From the NCBI GenBank assembly GCA_026874595.1, contig CM049310.1, forward strand, positions 67,660,056-67,724,055: DNA of 64,000 nt. Reading direction: 5' to 3'. This stretch comes from Sipunculus nudus. Lineage: Eukaryota > Annelida > Sipuncula > Golfingiida > Sipunculidae. A program made the translations under genes and the position numbers. The notes beneath the pieces were generated by a model. The model worked only from the letters and a program-made list of their open reading frames with translations, ran no database searches and was not told the DNA's origin. Each line of letters begins with the position of its first letter. The stretch's first letter is position 1. Positions 1 through 13,740 of this stretch are shown here, one piece after another.

Positions 1-1914
1 AAAACTGTAGATTTTATTCAAGTTTTCAAGCACCATGTAACATATTGTTTACATCAAGCTAGTGTTATGCAGTTTGCAAGAGCTCAGCTCCCCAGCTTCA
101 GCTCTCAGTTCCTAAAATTTGGCATACAATTAGATGTCTCCAAAATCCCCTACCATGCCAAGAATTTGGTCACTAAGACTTAATACCTTCAAGATATTAA
201 TGAAAAACTTCATTTTTCCATTTAAAAACCCATTGTTACACTTCAAGACTACCTAATATCAAAACCACTGATCTGAATTTAATCATAAATAATATACCTA
301 TTTTTCTAAACATTCTCTATGCACATGCCAGAAATGTTGTCAGTATTGCGTAATTGTTATAAGTTATGGGCCCAAACATAATGCACTTTGTAAAAATAAA
401 GAAATATATTTACTCCCTTAACAAGAGGATTGCTGAAGCTAGAGATTTTTTGTCAGGGATGTAACATTATTTTATCAAGATTCAATTTAATACCCAAAAT
501 TTGCTCTGAATTTTTCAAATTTTATAAGTTATTAGTATAAATATCAAATTAGTACCTTAGATTTTGCCAAACTTAGACCATGGCACGTTTGTTTCCTGTG
601 AGCACTGTTGATATGATTTTCATATCACGCACATATAAGGATGTAAGCTTTTAGTTTAGAAAGCTGAAAGAAATTGGCCAAAATTTGTAGCTTTTATTAA
701 TGTTTTTATGAGACCATGTTAGCTCTCCCTAGCCCCTCTTGAGTCACCTGTATGTTGACCTTGTTGACTTTTCATCAAATTATGCATGCTTGACGCGAGG
801 CATACACTGGGGCAGCCAGGCAGCTTATGGCAAGCCACAGTTGATCCAGGTGTCCAACCCAACTCATCTAGTAGTTTTAACTAACAACATAAAAATAAAC
901 AATAAATTAATAAATTTTTATTGGTTTTTAATAACAAATTAAAAGAAAAATGGAAAAGGAATTTGTTAGTTGATAATTACAGGAAATTAACTTGAAGTTA
1001 CTGATGATATAAGAATCTTGTATCGATGGATAGAATGTCACATATTCCAAATAACACCATGCAGTCACCTATGGTATTTTTCAGTTCAATTTTAATGATA
1101 AAAAAATAAATCATATTTTTCATTACTAATCATTAGGGATCATATGAAGGAAATTAATGATAGACAAAGATGCAGTTGATAATATTAATCTAGATTCCTG
1201 CTGTGTCTAGTGTGTACATTGATGTGAAATAAATTACATTTATTTTTTTTAATATGAATAAAAGCCATAAAACCAGGTGCTTACCATCATTATTTAAATG
1301 TGTGAATTTTGTATATTCTGGATTCTCAACATCATTGTTTGGTGAAAACTGAATAAATACCAGACATGGTGCGAATACTTTGCAAATGTATTTGAATACG
1401 AATATGAATATGTACTCCATTAAAAAATTTGCATAAGAATGGGAATTCAGGTAAAAATGAAAGTATATGAATACCAGTGCAAATAATTTCAAAATGTATT
1501 CATGAATGCATTCATGAATATATTCTTTGATATTATTTTAATAATCATTTCAGTTATATTTTATTTAAAAAATCATACGATTCTCTTATTATTTTTAATA
1601 AAAATTATGTTTGGGACAATTTGTAATTATTTTTAATAAATAGTTAAACTCTTATATTATATGTTCTGCTTAAAAGTTATATGTCCAAATCAAAATCTGT
1701 GTGACAATAACACTCCATTTGTTAATAAAATAAATGAAATCAATCCTCTTCCCCATCTCCAAAGATACTATCAAAATCATACTTAAGCTAAACACCCACA
1801 ACTCATAATACAGCTTATATTTATTTCCACACAAAACAAGCATGTGCCTCATTTCTAAATCATATTTTTTTATCATATATAACAGCTGAGTGCCGTGACC
1901 CATGGGTCCCTTGT
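1..1914 (+). mobile_element. Family-1 (A-core) element, 3' part, enters from outside the window
   Basis: The text from base 1 matches the second A monomer and AT-rich third part of the 2.6-kb copies (GCAGTTTGCAAGAGCTCAGC at 70). It ends with CAGCTGAGTGCC, GACCCATGGGTC, CCTTG at 1883-1913. Short frames on both strands here recur in the other copies. Confidence 0.85.
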
Positions 1915-2281
1915 TCTTTTTTTGTGAAGAGTTGAACTCCCAATTACCCTTTTTTTAATTTTCAACAATGTAAGCTATTTTTAGGTCAAAAACTCCTGAA
2001 TAGATTTATTTAAAAATGCCTTTTCTTAATTATGTTTTGCTTAGGACCTTTAATATTAGTGACCTTAACCTTGAAAAAATATAGAAAACATAATAAATTA
2101 GGTCACTATGACCTGTATCCTCTGAGCTAGGGGGCTCACAAGTACCCCCAGAATAACTAAAAATTTGATACGAAACTTCAAGTATCTTGATAATGCATGG
2201 ATTGCCATAAATCTTGTCTTGAATATTGACCATGAATAGTTTTGTCTGTTCCAAAAAACTTTTGGCCCAATCTGTATTTTT
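1915..2281 (+). repeat. B-core fragment
   Basis: From about 2030 the text matches B monomers (TATCCTCTGAGCTAGGGGGC, GTACCCCCAGAATAACTAAA). It lies between the tail at 1914 and the head at 2282, so the 1-1914 element or the next one probably split a B element. Confidence 0.6.
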
Positions 2282-4314
2282 AGCTCAGCTGACTATAAGT
2301 CATAGCTAAAGTCACGGTCCGTTGTCCTTCCGTCCATTACACAAGCACGTCTTAAAACCGTTCAGATTACAAATCCAAAATTTTGCATACTGTTAGATGT
2401 TCATAAGATCTCCTACCAAACGAAAAACTGGGTCACTGCACCTTCTTTCCTTTGAGATATTAAGGAAAACCCTCAATTTTCTGCTAAAAACAATTATCAC
2501 ACTACATTGACTGCATATTATCAAAACCACTCCTCTTTTTTTCTTCATATTTACCATAAATATTCCCCTATATAGTTTCTGTGGATGTGCTGGAAATTAA
2601 GTCCCTATTTCTGAATTTTTAAAAGTTTTTGGCCAAAATATAATGCACTTTGTAAAAAATCAGGAAAGATATTTACTCACTTAACTTTTTCCATCGTCTG
2701 TCTGTCTGTGTCTGTGAACGGGGCACAAATATTGAACACTGGACCTCGAATCTTCTAATTTTACATCCAGGGAGGTCCATGAAAATCTCCTTGGAAACCT
2801 GAAATTAGGTCTCTGTTACCCATACCCTCTGAGCTATGGGGCTCTGATGTACCCCCAAGAACAATGAAAATTTGATACAAAAGCTCTAGTATCAGAACAA
2901 CTGATGCATTGATCAGCATGATTCTTTGCATGCATATTTATCACAGAGTGTATCATCAGTTCCAACAGAATGGTGGCGCCACCTGGGCTTTTTTTTCAAA
3001 CTTTTAAGCATTTTACACCATCACTGGTGCTGAATCTTGAGAATTTTGCACCTTGTGACTCTTACCCATCATCTACCTCGACATGGTAATTAGGTCAACA
3101 TGACCTCGTATGAATAAATTACAAGCTTCTGAGTGCCCTTAGCAATACCAGCACCAAACACACAAATCATGCATCTAGTTTCACACTATAGCCAATACCA
3201 ACTTGTTGGGTCATGTGGTTCAAGGTCACAGGACTCACTTCTATAAAAAGATTGTTGATGTATTTTCAGCCAAACTTTTCATCCCAATCATTCCATCTTC
3301 CAGATTTTGCTCACTGCAAATAGTTGAAGAAACTTAAGGACTTTGGGGTCACAGGTCAAAGTCACAGGGGCCATCTGTCCACATATTAGTTTCCAAATGA
3401 TAACACCAGTTTTGATTGAAGTATTGGTTTAAAAATTGAATTATATATGGCCCACCATTAAAGTAGGAACTGTGTTGATTCTGGGGTCATGAGATAAAGA
3501 GGTCAACATCACAGGACACACTCCTTCAGAAAGATTGTGAATGCATTTTAGGCCAAACTTTTCATTGTTAATCTTCCATCTTTGGCATGTGGCGTACCTG
3601 CCAATAGTTTCCTTTTGATTTTGGGTTCACTGTGTCAAAGGTCAAGGTTACAGGGCCAATCCATTCCCTTATTAATTTATGGAAAATAACCCCATATGGG
3701 GTAGACAGGTTGGCATCAAACTGATCACAGGACCCATATTTTGAAAAAGCTCATAAACATATCCTTCTAGGCAAATTGAGTTGAGTGTCAGTTCCCATGG
3801 GTCCTTAGTTTAAGAAATTAATATCCTTTTTTAATGATTTTAACAAATTAAAATACAATTTAACCCATATATCAGCAAGCATAATTTGATAACATATGAC
3901 TGTTATGAGCCAAATTATGGATAAATGAAGGTGCAATTTAAAATTGTAAATTCTAAATCAAGTTATAATTTCAAATATTTATTGTTTTGCAAATTTATAA
4001 AATATATCTATTTTTTTTAAATGAATATGTGTATGCATAATGTGTTGTTATCTGATAAAATAAGGGATAAATGGTGATGCTTATTGCATTATTAAATGGT
4101 TTCAGGCCACAATTTAAATGTATTACACAGCACAATATATACTTATCAGATTAAGTTTATGCTCATTCGAAAATGGCATTTTTTTTTTATATTTTTACAG
4201 CATTTTATTTCAGTTTTTAAATTAAATGTGTATTATTTTATTTCATAGTATATTATACATTAGATAAAATTTACGAAAAAAATCAGCTGAGCAATGTGAC
4301 CCATGGGTCCCTTG
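2282..4314 (+). mobile_element. Composite family-1 elements (A, B and C cores, two tails)
   Basis: Head AGCTCAGCTGACTATAAGTC at 2282 with a damaged second arm; A core to about 2690; B core with GTCTGTCTGTC from there, including GGTGGCGCCACC at 2972-2983; C core (GGTCAAAGGTCAAGG) to a degraded tail (CCATGGGTCCTTAG) near 3808. A further AT-rich stretch ends with CAGCTGAGCAATG, GACCCATGGGTC, CCTTG at 4314. The boundaries between the pieces are uncertain. Confidence 0.6.
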
Positions 4315-5267
4315 TTTTTAAAACTTTTATGCAAGTTTAATAGCCAAATGGCCAACAAATGCTGATATCTTGCTTTTATCACCTTAATCATTAAAGGTCT
4401 TGTGTTTGTAATGCATTATAAAATTGAAGAATTATACTTTAATAAGATATACAATAGTTTCATTATGTAAAGTCTAAACAAGTCCAACTAGTTCTTAAAA
4501 AATAGTCATGATATTCTCATTATACAAAGCTTTGTTTGGTTTTAGTGTATCTTTTGCCCATCTGCTGATTGTCATGACCCACTTGTGTCTTGGATAAAAA
4601 TGTCCTCAAATGTGTGCAGTTTATTCCAAAATATTCCTATAGAGACCAATCAGATTCATGGGCCATACAATCAGTTCTCTATTGTCTGGATGAGCAATGA
4701 CCATGATGTGATGGTGGTCATGCCACGCTCAGTGTAATGCTGGGAGTACTTCCTGGTACCGGAACTACCCCATGAGATATCTGAACAAGATGGATGACTC
4801 AGGAAAAATACAGTTATGACCTGCATACATAATAACCTATGGTGATAGGATTTGTCATGCATTTGATACTGTTGTGATTTATGTATATAATGATTAATGC
4901 GCGGCTTGCTAGGTACTTACAGATCAAAGGACAAGGGCCTCCTCACCCTCCTAGCAACCTGCACCCCAATAAAGCCACGGTTCATGTCAGTCCTCTGTCT
5001 CAAGTAAATATAACATGCACATGCACACACATGCTTTGTTCTTGTGAGACATTTTAAAACAGTTCAGACTGGTAAAGATATTGTGTTTACAAGTTTAATT
5101 AATAAACTTGACTGAAAAGATGTTAGAATAAAGACCTGTTAAACATTTGTGAATTTAATAATTTGATTTGCTGAAATTATTGGGTTGCACTTGTTATTTC
5201 GTGAAGGAGGGTTAAAAAGGAAAGTTACTGTTTATTATCAGACTAGCCGACAGGAATTGTTTTTTTC
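4315..5267. other. Stretch without a recognised repeat
   Basis: No family terminus or core seen. A short AG/GT-bounded open segment at 4923-5003 is discussed as a possible exon. The minus-strand frame at 4671-4862 is not recognised. Confidence 0.5.
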
Positions 5268-6352
5268 AGCTCAGCCGACTATAATTCATCTGAGTTATAG
5301 TCATGGTCCTTTCCCATCATCTATCCGGCCATCAGTCCTGGCCATTCGGGCATATGTCAGTTACTAGGGCACATTTAGAAACTGTTACAGTTAGTCCTAC
5401 AAATCCAAAATTTGACATAGATTTCCCTAAGTTCTCCTACAAAACCCGAAACTGGGTCACTGTGACTTTGTTCCTTCGAGAAATTAAGGAATAACCTCAG
5501 TTTTCCAGTAAAAACCTGTTGTTACACTTCAAACTGCCCACCATGAAAATGGCTGTTGTTAATATATTCAGCGTATATCTATATACAGCTTATTTTCAGT
5601 TGTATACCAGAAATTAGATCAAAATTTTGTAAGTTATGAGCATAAATGTGAAATCATTACCCTAAATTTTGCCCATCTTTGACTATGGCGCATTTTTTTT
5701 CCTGTAAGTATATTTGATTTAATTTTTACAGAAGGTACACATAAGGATATAATCTGTTCAATTCTGAAAGATGAAAATAAAATCTAAAAAATTAGGCTAG
5801 TTATTGAAGATTTTTTTAGAGGCTCTGTTGTCTTCATTTGCGTTGTCAAGCTTCACGCTGCCGATTTCTGTTCACTACAGCCATGGCTCAGTAAATATAA
5901 TTGGTGTTGCAACACTGGTCCAGCACCCCTGCTGTCACAGGTGTACAGTTATTCTCATGTTACCCCCCCCCCACCTCCACCAAGTGTATTGCAATAATTG
6001 TTATTGTTGAACTGTATTTCTTTAATTGTGAAGCTGTTCCAACTCCAATGTACAAAACTTTTCTTGAACCAGTAATTTAAGGAGTAATCCAGAAGATGCC
6101 ATATCGTGGTAATGTAACATTTTAACCCAGCTGACTGTAAGTCAGACCAATACTCAATCAGGATTTAGGCTGGACCAGATCCTTATTGGTCCAGACCGGT
6201 CTGGATCGGGATTCAGTCCGGGCCAAATCCCCTTCTTCAGTTAATAACATATAGAACTACTTCCTGTCAAGTTTAATCAAGGTGATGCAAGAACTTTGTA
6301 AGTATTATGTATGACCCTCAAATCAGCTGAATGTCATGACCCATTGGTCCTT
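5268..6352 (+). mobile_element. Family-1 (A-core, 1.9-kb subfamily) element, shortened
   Basis: Head AGCTCAGCCGACTATAATTC after TTTTTTC, an A monomer, a 3' half with a C-run near 5965-5976, and a degraded tail CAGCTGAATGTC, GACCCATTGGTC, CTTT. The ends are more diverged than most, so this is an older copy. Confidence 0.75.
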
Positions 6353-7956
6353 TATATTTAACAATCAGGCCAGATTTTTTTTTTCAGATATTTTTTTTCA
6401 TTAACAGTTTGACCAAGAGCTGAGGGTAGTAGAATAGAAAGGAATGTAAAAACTAGTTTGAACGTATAACTCAGTGAAGATTTTGAAAATTTGTTTAAAA
6501 AAACTGCAGACTAACATGTTGATGAAAATAAAATTAGACACAAGTATCTAATGATCAGGCTTTTTTTTATGTGATGAAGTGAAGGTGCTAAATTTTACCA
6601 CCAATTTGATCAGTGAAATATAGGAATATCAGGATTTTAATTTTATGCAAAAGTGAACAAAAATATTAAAAAAAAAATTTATTGACTGAATCTGCATTTT
6701 AAGTGATGTTGTTCAGTGGTATGCTACTACCTTGGTGCCTTTGGCTCAAGTTTATTACTTTGGTAAGAGCTGAGTAGTCTGGGAAGTTTTTTGTCATGTA
6801 AACATAAGCACTGGATTTTCTGTATTACTGTTACCCTGAAAAGCTTCTTAGGGACAGTTTCTAATGATATTGACCCATCAATCATATTTAAACCAGGATA
6901 CCACGTAGGAAGGGATAGCTCATGTATGGAATTTTGTTGATTCTAATTAGTGTAAAGTTTGTTTATCAGTGGAATTAATTTCCCTGGGCAGAGCTTATTG
7001 TATAACAATACATCCACTCATCAGTCTACACAAACATGGCACAATGACAGGCAGTTGGTCAGAGTGGCGCCATCTGTTGTGAACAGGTGTCATGCTCTGT
7101 GACTGGAACAGGCAGACAGCTACTGGTGATGGCCTGGGACCGTGAGTGCAGTCTTGCTTAACACATCAATTAAATGTCATCAAATTACCATCAGCTACAA
7201 ATACAAAGCCAGACATAAGCCATGTAAATGGGTTGTTGCCATCTTTTTACTAATAAAGTTTGATGAATGTTGTAGACAAAAGTTTTTAACCCATATGCTC
7301 AGCTCTCTGTCCATTTAATCAGTGTGTTTTAATAAAGGAAATGTTTTGGCAGCCAAATAATAATAATCTGCAGTCGAAATGTGGGCTGCATAGACTTTTG
7401 ATATTCTGGACCTTTGGCTATAACAATGACTTGTATAAACTCATGGTACAGGCACTTGTATTATTTAGTCATATACATATTTTTAAAATATTGTGTTTTT
7501 TAAATACATTGCTGATATTGCAGACCTACTTTCACGATCTGCAGTAATGTAACTTTATATTTTGAAATTTTATATTAATTGACATTATCATATTATCAAT
7601 TTATTTGATAATATAATATTTAAAAGTACATGACTGCTTATATTTTATTGTAACTGATCTATTGATCAGATCCTGTAATGTGCAAACTGTAAAGTACAAG
7701 ATTGCTTAATGTCAGATTTAATACAACAACATTGATTAAATTTAATCATATTATATACGATTTGTAAAAACTGATGTAATTTTAAATTAATATCTCTCCA
7801 CTTTCTTAAATTGCCTATAATTTCTTATCCTATGCCTGTTTTGATGGATTAATCTGTTTAATGGGAAAAGATATAAGGAGATTATTGCAGTAAAGAAAGA
7901 CATGCCTGAGGGACATTGACTGTAAAGTTTACCATTGGATCTCTGCATTGAAACTA
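6353..7956. other. AT-rich stretch, nothing recognised
   Basis: No repeat family, coding segment or RNA gene recognised on either strand. Short frames at 7341-7547 and 7787-7984 have AT-rich composition and no motif. Confidence 0.5.
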
Positions 7957-8639
7957 CAGTGAAATCTTGCACGATGACTACCATATAGTTTTGGTCCTGG
8001 ACTAATGTAAATAATCATAAATACCACTTGCTAATATGACCACCCAACTAATATGACCACCCCACTAATACCACTACCCCACTAATACCACCACCCCACT
8101 AATACCACCACTAATGCAAGCAGCCTGCTAATATGACCACCCCACTGATATGACCACCCCACTAATACCTCCACCCCACTAATACTACCACTAATATGAC
8201 CACCCCACTAATATGACCACCCCACTAATATGACCACTCAACTAATACCACCACCCCACTAATGCAACCACTATTACAACCACCCTACTAATATGACCAC
8301 TCCACTGATACAACCACCCCACTAATACCACCACCCCACTAATGCTACCACTAATATGACCACCCCACTAATATGAACATCCCACTTATATGACCACCCC
8401 ACCAATACCACCACCCCACTAAAACAACCACCCCACTAACATGACCACCCCACTAAAACAACCAACCCACTAACATGATCACCCCACTAAAACAACCACC
8501 CCACTAACATGACCACCCCACTAAAACAACCACCCCACTAACACAACCACCCAACTAAAACAACCACCCCACTAACACGACCACCCCACTTATAAGACCA
8601 CCCGGGTTCGGGTGTTGTATAATAAGAAAAATTTCACTG
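7957..8639. mobile_element. Probable pogo/Tigger-like MITE carrying a 17-bp array
   Basis: The left end CAGTGAAATCTTGC is preceded by TA. The right end GAAAAATTTCACTG is followed by AA (a decayed TA, if so). Matching inverted ends cover CAGTGAAAT only. The middle is a tandem array of CTAATATGACCACCCCA-like 17-mers. The assignment is by similarity to the clearer elements at 24890 and 46107. Confidence 0.6.
8031..8610. repeat. 17-bp tandem repeat array
   Basis: About 34 degenerate copies of CTAATATGACCACCCCA. Late copies shift to CTAACATGACCACCCCA and CTAAAACAACCACCCCA in alternation, a 34-bp dimer from about 8420 to 8560. Confidence 0.95.
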
Positions 8640-9666
8640 AATATTGAAAAGTGCAAATACATAAGCTTTCGTCATGTAATATGATGACTTAATTATTATG
8701 TAGTTTGACCTGTTTATATGCAGGGAATGGCGTTTTAGTACATATTTTATGGTGTATTGGTATGGTAGTGCTTCCTTAAAGGCTAAACCTGAAACAATAA
8801 AAAATAAATGAATATAAAGATCAAATTTAATATGCTGAAAGAATTAAGTCAGCAGTATCAGGAGGCTTTCTGATAGACGCATATTAAAAGTGTGTATAAA
8901 ACTAGATGATATAAGTGTGTAGTATGAATTTATACAAGTGCTTGAAGTAAGTAAGAGTTCATCACATTGATGGCTGCACCAGGTCTAGAATGTCAAAGCC
9001 CACTCAGCCGACATTGTCAACTGTGGATTTTAGTCATTGGCTGCCTGGACACTTCCCGTGGTCCCAACCCGCCGTACTTGTAAGTGCGTGCTGTTTACTT
9101 GCAAAAATGTAGGCAAAATTTTGGGATCTTTACGTGGTAAGTACCGCCTCAGTACGGAGTTGGGAGCACGCAGACACGCCATAGCACTTTTAGTGCAGGG
9201 GGAACCTTTGCTGCGTTCAGGCTGTGTTTGGGCTACGGATTCACCCCTGACATCAGGCGAAATCCGTTTGGGCTACGGATTCACCCCTGACATCAGGCGA
9301 AAAAACTCGCGTTCATTGCACTTGCAAGCACTTACAACATGCGAGTGAGTAAGGGCACCATACATGAGCAGCCACGTAAGTATCGCCACTCTCTCCCCAT
9401 GTTTTCAGAAAAAAACGTGGCGGCCGTGGCCTCCCCAAAAAACCTACAGACTAAAAACACACAGGCTGTGACCGTGGCTTTAATGAACATTTGCACAGAT
9501 ATTAGTTAATATAACATAACGTAATATGTGCTGTGGTTTTGCTTATTTTCACTTACAATTGTTGTGAACTCTTTGATTTTCAAACTTAATGAGCTCTTCA
9601 AGTGCTATTTAATGTGAAAATGCTGTGAGCCAAGACACATTTTCAAGTAAATTATATGTATTTATA
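8640..9666. other. Unrecognised stretch with a GC-richer island and a 40-bp tandem duplication
   Basis: 8990-9440 is clearly richer in GC than its surroundings. A 40-bp unit starting TTTGGGCTACGGATTCACCC is repeated at 9227 and 9267. A 103-residue frame spans 9037-9348, but it has no recognised domain and its only repeat is this DNA duplication. Confidence 0.55.
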
Positions 9667-10850
9667 ACTCAGCTGACTGAAAGGCACAAATTGTAACAGG
9701 GCACAAATTGTAACCACTTGACTTAGAAACTGAAAACCCATGGACGTCCATAAAAAAGTCTCCTTTGAAACCTGGAATTAGGTCACTGTGACCTAAATCC
9801 TTTGTACTATGGGGTTCATAAGTACACCCAGAATAATTTAAAATTTGATACAAAAGCTCCATTATCTGGATAACTATTGCATTGATTGCCATGATTCTTT
9901 CCATGCACATTGATCAAATAATGTTTCATCAATCCTGAAGACTGGTTGCTCCACTTGTATTTTTTTCTAATTTTTAATTATTTTTCTCTATTTTAAGACC
10001 TTTAAATGAAGCATTCTGGATGTAAATTGGGCACAAACTGTAACCATTATACCTAGAAACTTCTAAATGTACATTCAGGGAGGTCCTAGGTCAATCTGCT
10101 TGGAAACCTTAATTAGGTCATGGTGATCTATATTTTGCGAGCTACTGGCCAAAAACATCATTTTGAGCACCCAGAGAGTGGGACAGGGCACAAATTGTTT
10201 CCATTTGGCCTAGAATCTTCTAATGTGACATTCAGGGAGGTCCTGGGTAAATGTCTGTGGAAACATGAAATGATGTCACAGTGACCTATATTCTGTGAGC
10301 TGTAGGGAAATAACATGATTTGAGCACCCTGGAAGTCAGATGTGCACAAACTGAATCCTTTAGCCCTAGAATCTTCTGTTGTAATATTCAGCGAAGTCTT
10401 GGGCAAATTTTCTTTGAAACTTGAAATAAGGTCATGATGACCTATATTTTCTGAGCGACTGGCCAGAAACATGATTTTAAAGCAACTGGCCAAAAATTTG
10501 CTAATGAGCATCTTGACAGTCCAGCATGGCACATGGCTTTACTGTTTGACCTAAAACCTTCTAATATGACATCCAGGGAGGTCCCTGGCAAGTCTCTTTC
10601 GAATCCTGAAATTAGGTCACTGTGACCTATATTCTCTGAGCTTATGAGCAGAAAACCTAATTTTGAGCACCTAGGATGTCAGACAGGTAAAAAATCTTTA
10701 CTGTTGGCTCTAGAAATGTCTTCTTGTTTTAAAGGGAAGTCATTGTAATGTCTCCTTTGACATCCAAAAGAAGGTCATCTTTGAGAGTTTTCTCATCAAC
10801 CAGACAGGTGGCACCACCTACCTTACCATTTTAATAGTATTAATTTATCC
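9667..10850 (+). repeat. Family-1 B-related element remnant
   Basis: Starts ACTCAGCTGACTGAAAGGC, then repeated B-like monomers with GGGCACAAATTGTAACC or variants at 9698, 10028, 10185, 10340 and 10530, roughly 160 bp apart after 10028. It ends in CAGGTGGCACCACC near 10804. No tail is found. A 124-residue minus-strand frame is a by-product of the monomers. Confidence 0.65.
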
Positions 10851-13740
10851 TCTTTTCTCAAGAGTGATTCATCATATTGGCCCCAATATTTGATGAAAAA
10901 TATTGGTACTCAAGTTGATAGATGGAAGGAAACCATGGTTGCTCGCCAAGTGTCAGGATATGCTGCTGAAGATGGGGCCCAGTAAGCACTGGGGGGGGGG
11001 GGGAGTTTAATTGTCTCTAGATACTATGGCACAAGAAATTTCTAAATGTAATATTGTCATCTTTCGCATATATGAAATTGTGTAGTTGCATTATAACTTG
11101 TGCCTGGCTTGGACAGCCACAAGTATTAGGTGTAATAAGGTGGATGACTGGCTGGCCCCCTGTCAGGATTCTACAAGGTTCCCTGACTCACCAGGTGTAT
11201 GTCACAGGCTAGATTAAAAACAGCTGGGTGTAGTGATGCAGGAACAAGGTGGATCCTTGAACAGCTGTGGGCTTGGAGAGCAGCCCAGCCTGGGGGAGAT
11301 ACTTCTAGGCATGTTTACTAATGCAGCTACCATTCACCCCAGCCAGCCCTCAGGGACCAGGGTCTGCAGCAGCTCATTACAGTGGCACTGCCTGCCTGGT
11401 ATGACAGCCACTACAAACATCATCACAAAAATATTCTGTCAGTTGTATGCAAAAAATAAGTTATTGCTTTATAGGGGGGGGGGGGGCTTATTGTTTTATT
11501 CCCTCTGTCTGGGCACATTTGAAATGCTCAAAAGCTTACATTAATATAATATCCTTATTCAATATTGCAGGTTGACATATGTTTTTTGGTGGCGTGACCT
11601 TTTTATTGGCTACCATGGTGGTCATGGTTGTTTTTCGGCATCATTTGTTTGTTAGCAGGGTAACACACAGCATTTTCATTAGATTTGGTATTAATTCATA
11701 ATAAATCATCAGCTTTTCGTACACGGGGTAAAGAGGTCATGTGACCTTTGTAACCTTTCATAACTCCAGTTTGGATTCACATATAGATTTCAAACTTAAT
11801 ATATATATATATGGCCCACCTAAAAAGCAAGACCTCTATTAATTTTGGGGTCATGAGGTCAGAGGTCAAGGTCTCAGGACTCATAATTCTAAAAAGTTGT
11901 GAATGCTTTTTTTGCCAAACTTTTCTTGCCAGTCTTTCCATCTTCCTGTTGTGTTTAAATACTGGTTTGGGTCAGTTTCCTCTGTCTCTGCATGTAATCA
12001 GGTCTATTTTTATATTTTTTCAAGCATCACTCAGCCCACACTAGAAGTCTATGTGCCTTTAGTGATGCCCTTCCTGACCTGTCAGTATTCATCTAGTTTC
12101 AGCTTAAATCCATGAGATGCTCACTTTCCCTCTGCAGTTTCTGAACTCCTTCCATTTTGCCACTGCTTTATATAGCACTGTTTGCTAAGTTCTTCCACCA
12201 GGAGGTTGGCACAGGGCCAGGAATTATCCAGCCAATAAGAGCAGGGTATCATGGGTCTGACCAAGTCTAAAACCAGCAATACTTTGCTTAGATTGGACTT
12301 CTCAGTCAAAATACATGTTTTATATAAATAAAATGATCTATTATAGGCAGGTGAAACTGTGTTTTCAGGAGGATTGTCAGTCTGTTCCTGTCCACAGAGT
12401 TAATAAAAGCTAGGCTCTGTATTTCATGTAGCTTCAAAAGCAGTAGTTAGCAAAAGTGTACAGTGTAATATTATAACTTGGAGAAAGGTACTAAATGCAT
12501 ATATACAGTAAAGACTGCATTTATATGAGCTGGATGGGGAATGGTACCAAATGACAGTAGCTGTTGCAGTTATATTTTCAAATAACCATGACCCTGGATA
12601 TCTTGTAATTTATCTTGTTACACTTAAGACATTCAAAGGGTAGCAGTAATATGGAGTAGTAAATACAGCTTTTCAAAGAAATGTAGCAAATCAGATGTTA
12701 TCAGTTGTAATTGTAAATTTGTGAAATATGATATTGCTTAGTTGGGGCTGCAAGCATTTACTGACAAGTGAAGTGGATAATTTAGTCACCTAAAGGCTGG
12801 GACATGTGCCAGATTGTCTGAAATGATTCGCCTCCCCTCCAAACCCCATGCTCTTTCCATTTAAAGAAGTATACTTAATCTGTACCTCAGAAAGTATTGT
12901 CTAAATTATTAAAGCTCATTCAAATTCTTATTTCACACTGTCTCTGTGAATGTCAAGCATCTTCTATTTGTTCAATTTATTTTTGAACATTTTATTTTGC
13001 ATTATGACTTATATATTTATACTATAAGAATTGAGAGAAAGTCTGACAAAGGTACATACATTTGTAGATTTTATGTGAAACTGCACTATTGAAATTTTAT
13101 GCGAGTATTAAAGTGCAAAATATAGTAAATTCTAATTTTAACTAAATGAACCTTGACAGATTTATATGGTACTCACATGTAAAACATGGAAATTGTACTT
13201 GTATTACACTGTTATTTGGTTTGTAATTTACTGTTGTAATTTTTATAATAGTCTATGATGTCAGTGATGAAACCTATTTTTTGAAAATAAAGAACAAATA
13301 CAAATCTGAGACCTAAGCAAAAAAAAGTATACCTTTAATGTCTAGGTCTTAATAAGAAAAATATCCAAAAATTAGGAATCCGGAATTCAAAGCAATTTGT
13401 ATATTAGCCACTTAAATGGATTTCCATTTTGGTATCAAATAGTTTAGGGTAAGTGAATACAATAGACCTCTGTTTAGTTAAATTCATATATATATATACT
13501 TGTCCTTCCAGATTCAGTATGAATAGGTCCAATTCAAATTAATCAAACAGTGGGATTTGTCTGATTGATGAATAATTTAATTTAATTAGGTACAATATTA
13601 ATGGAAACAAACATCCAGATATATAACTAAAAAAGTCCTCTGTATTTATAACACACTGCTAATCATGCTGATTTATTAATTTTTATATTTATTATCCAAA
13701 ATAATGCTTATTTGCTTCCCCAATTAATCCCTACTATATC
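10851..13740. other. Mostly unrecognised sequence with a C-core fragment and G-runs
   Basis: G-runs lie at about 10989-11003 and 11475-11486, and a TA run at about 11799-11811. A fragment at about 11720-11960 resembles the C core (GAGGTCAGAGGTCAAGG). A 103-residue frame at 11233-11544 has no recognised domain. The SH3 exon expected upstream of 14379 was looked for here by its ALYDF motif and not found. Confidence 0.5.

Noticed and set aside
7957-8639. 17-bp array considered as a CRISPR-like array
   Set aside because: Units are head-to-tail without spacers and the context is an animal intron or 5' region; it is a minisatellite.
10158-10532. 124-residue minus-strand frame with internal repetition
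   Set aside because: The repetition follows the roughly 160-bp B-like monomers in this stretch; no recognised domain.
11233-11544. 103-residue frame, considered as an ABL N-terminal exon
   Set aside because: No SH3 motif, no convincing splice sites, and it runs into a G-run coding for glycines.
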